A DNA stretch of 7,143 nt, taken from contig JBNLEI010000017.1 in assembly GCA_050304855.1 (NCBI GenBank), positions 1 through 7,143 of the forward strand, read 5' to 3'. The notes below the pieces were generated by a model. That model searched no databases. It was given only the letters and a program-made list of their open reading frames with translations, and was not told where the DNA came from. A program made the position numbers and the translations under genes. Below, one piece after another: positions 6,016 to 7,143 of the stretch (within the stretch, counting starts at the first letter, position 1; each line of letters begins with the position of its first letter). Origin of the DNA: Methylomarinum sp050304855 (lineage in GTDB: Bacteria > Pseudomonadota > Gammaproteobacteria > Methylococcales > Methylomonadaceae).

Positions 6016-6894
6016 TTATTTTTCTAACTGATCAAGAAAACGTTGCCGTGCCTCTCGGGCATAGCTAAAAGTTTCAAAAAGCTGCTGGCTTTCATTATTT
6101 TCCAGCAAATGTTGTATTTTGCTTAATTCGGCTTGCAATTGTTGAATTAATGGAATGATCTCTTGTTTATTAGCCATACAAATGTCGAGCCACATAGTGG
6201 GATCGCTGGAGGCAATTCGGCTGAAATCTTTAAACCCACCAGCGGCATATTTAAAGATTTCAACCTGTTCATCCTTTCGTCCCAACAAATCCACTAGGGC
6301 AAAAGCCAATATGTGCGGCAAATGGCTGGTCGCTGCCAGCACTGTGTCGTGATGGTCAACATCCATCAAAGAAACGCTGGAGCCGAGGTGTTCCCAAAAC
6401 TGGATAATTTTTTCCAATGCCTGAGGTTTACTGTTCTCCAATGGTGTAATAATGAGACGTTTGTTTTCAAACAAATCGACTAAACCCGCTTCTACTCCGC
6501 TTCGTTCTGCGCCGGCTATCGGATGAGCAGGAATAAAATTGTCGGGAACTTCTCCGAAAATGGCCTTGGCCGCGTTGACTACGCTCGCTTTGGTACTGCA
6601 AACATCCGTATAAACAGCGTTTTGATTCCAATTGGGCTGCAATAATTTAAATACGGCTTCAACCGTTCCGACAGGTGTGGCGATCACGATACAATCGGCC
6701 GTTGAAACGGCTGAAGCGATATCGAGAAAATAGTCGTCAATGACTTCAAGCTGCTTAGCTAATTCCAGATTGGGTAAATCCTGCTGTCGACCGTATGCGA
6801 CGATTTTCTTGCAGAGTCCTTGTCGGCGTGCGGCCCTAGCTACCGAACTACCGATCAAGCCGACACCAATGATGCATAATTTGTCAAACATCAT
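6016..6894 (-). CDS. tyrA: Prephenate/arogenate dehydrogenase, stand-alone TyrA domain
   Basis: TyrA oxidatively decarboxylates prephenate (or arogenate) towards tyrosine in the cytosol. The 292-residue protein has an N-terminal Rossmann fold with GVGLIGSS (10-17), the DVCSTK segment (97-102), and HPIAGAERSG (124-133) with the catalytic His at 124. The helical C-terminal domain shows DHHDTVLAATSHLPH (180-194) and GGFKDFSRIASSDPTMW (about 219-235). There is no chorismate mutase domain and no C-terminal ACT domain. At the end of the second beta strand it reads AYGRQQ, lacking the acidic residue usual in NAD-specific enzymes, so NADP use is possible; substrate and cofactor cannot be settled from sequence. 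ATG at 6894 overlaps hisC by 11 nt; the adjacent ATG at 6891 is an equal alternative start. aroA follows after 2 nt. Confidence 0.95.
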   Translation of the reverse strand: MMFDKLCIIGVGLIGSSVARAARRQGLCKKIVAYGRQQDLPNLELAKQLEVIDDYFLDIASAVSTADCIVIATPVGTVEAVFKLLQPNWNQNAVYTDVCSTKASVVNAAKAIFGEVPDNFIPAHPIAGAERSGVEAGLVDLFENKRLIITPLENSKPQALEKIIQFWEHLGSSVSLMDVDHHDTVLAATSHLPHILAFALVDLLGRKDEQVEIFKYAAGGFKDFSRIASSDPTMWLDICMANKQEIIPLIQQLQAELSKIQHLLENNESQQLFETFSYAREARQRFLDQLEK

Positions 6895-7143
6895 TCAAGA
6901 TTTCGTCAAGCGCTTGAATAAAAGTTTGATTTTCCTTTTCCGTTCCGATACTGATGCGTAAGTGAGTCGGCATTTCGTAGTTGGCTACAGGCCTGACAAT
7001 GACTCCTTTTCGCAGTAACGCCTCGTAAATCGGCATGCTAGTCTGTTTCAAATCCACCGAGACAAAGTTTCCAGCCGAAGGAATCCAGTCCAACGACAAT
7101 GCTTGAAAAGCCGCGGTCAATTGCTGCATACCGGCGTCATTGG
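6884..7143 (-). CDS. hisC: Histidinol-phosphate/aromatic aminotransferase, C-terminal end (cut by window edge)
   Basis: Only the last 85 residues and the stop lie in the window. The segment has the PLP-dependent fold-type I aminotransferase C-terminal pattern of the HisC family: SAGNFVSVDL, LLRKGVIVRPVANYEMP and HLRISIGT, the last with the Arg that binds the substrate carboxylate. The PLP lysine lies outside. HisC converts imidazole-acetol phosphate to histidinol phosphate, and many members also transaminate aromatic keto acids. The position directly before tyrA, with an 11-nt overlap, matches the supraoperon gene called hisHb in Pseudomonas stutzeri, where an aromatic aminotransferase role is favoured. 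Which substrate dominates cannot be told from the fragment. The gene continues beyond 7143. Confidence 0.88.
   Translation of the reverse strand, partial: NDAGMQQLTAAFQALSLDWIPSAGNFVSVDLKQTSMPIYEALLRKGVIVRPVANYEMPTHLRISIGTEKENQTFIQALDEILNDV

Overview
The window reads as a chromosomal core region of a gammaproteobacterium. Every gene lies on the minus strand, so transcription runs from high to low coordinates. The layout hisC-tyrA-aroA-cmk-rpsA-ihfB matches the mixed-function supraoperon described in Pseudomonas and relatives, in which aromatic and amino-acid biosynthesis genes are strung to cmk and rpsA. The IHF-beta and ribosomal protein S1 sequences look clearly gammaproteobacterial. A methanotroph-like (Methylococcales) host is my guess from overall sequence feel and is not proven here.

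Region by region in transcription order: (1) 7143-4044 is a tightly packed block. It holds the 3' end of a hisC-type aminotransferase (cut by the window edge), tyrA (prephenate/arogenate dehydrogenase), aroA (EPSP synthase with class II motifs) and cmk (cytidylate kinase). Junctions are an 11-nt overlap, a 2-nt gap and a 4-nt ATGA overlap, indicating one transcript with translational coupling. (2) An intrinsic terminator-like hairpin with a U7 tract lies at 4033-4002. It is followed by a short leader with a second hairpin touching the Shine-Dalgarno of rpsA (start best placed at 3945). (3) rpsA is followed by a long GC-rich-based hairpin, then ihfB (GTG start) and lapA (small inner-membrane protein). 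(4) A 184-nt intergenic region carries an extended -10 promoter, a good Fur-box match, and a 10-bp perfect inverted repeat that also contains an exact IHF consensus. (5) feoA and feoB (ferrous iron uptake) overlap by ATGA; feoB runs off the low end of the window after 395 codons.

Functionally, the first block makes tyrosine, phenylalanine precursors and chorismate, and recycles CMP. The middle block supplies translation initiation (S1), nucleoid architecture (IHF) and an envelope protein. The last block is iron-regulated Fe(II) import. No stretch above 300 bases lacks a gene. I found no mobile element, CRISPR array, tRNA or rRNA, and no convincing undescribed system. The most interesting signals are regulatory: the feo leader dyad/IHF site, the S1 leader hairpin, and the replacement of the expected lapB neighbour by feoAB.
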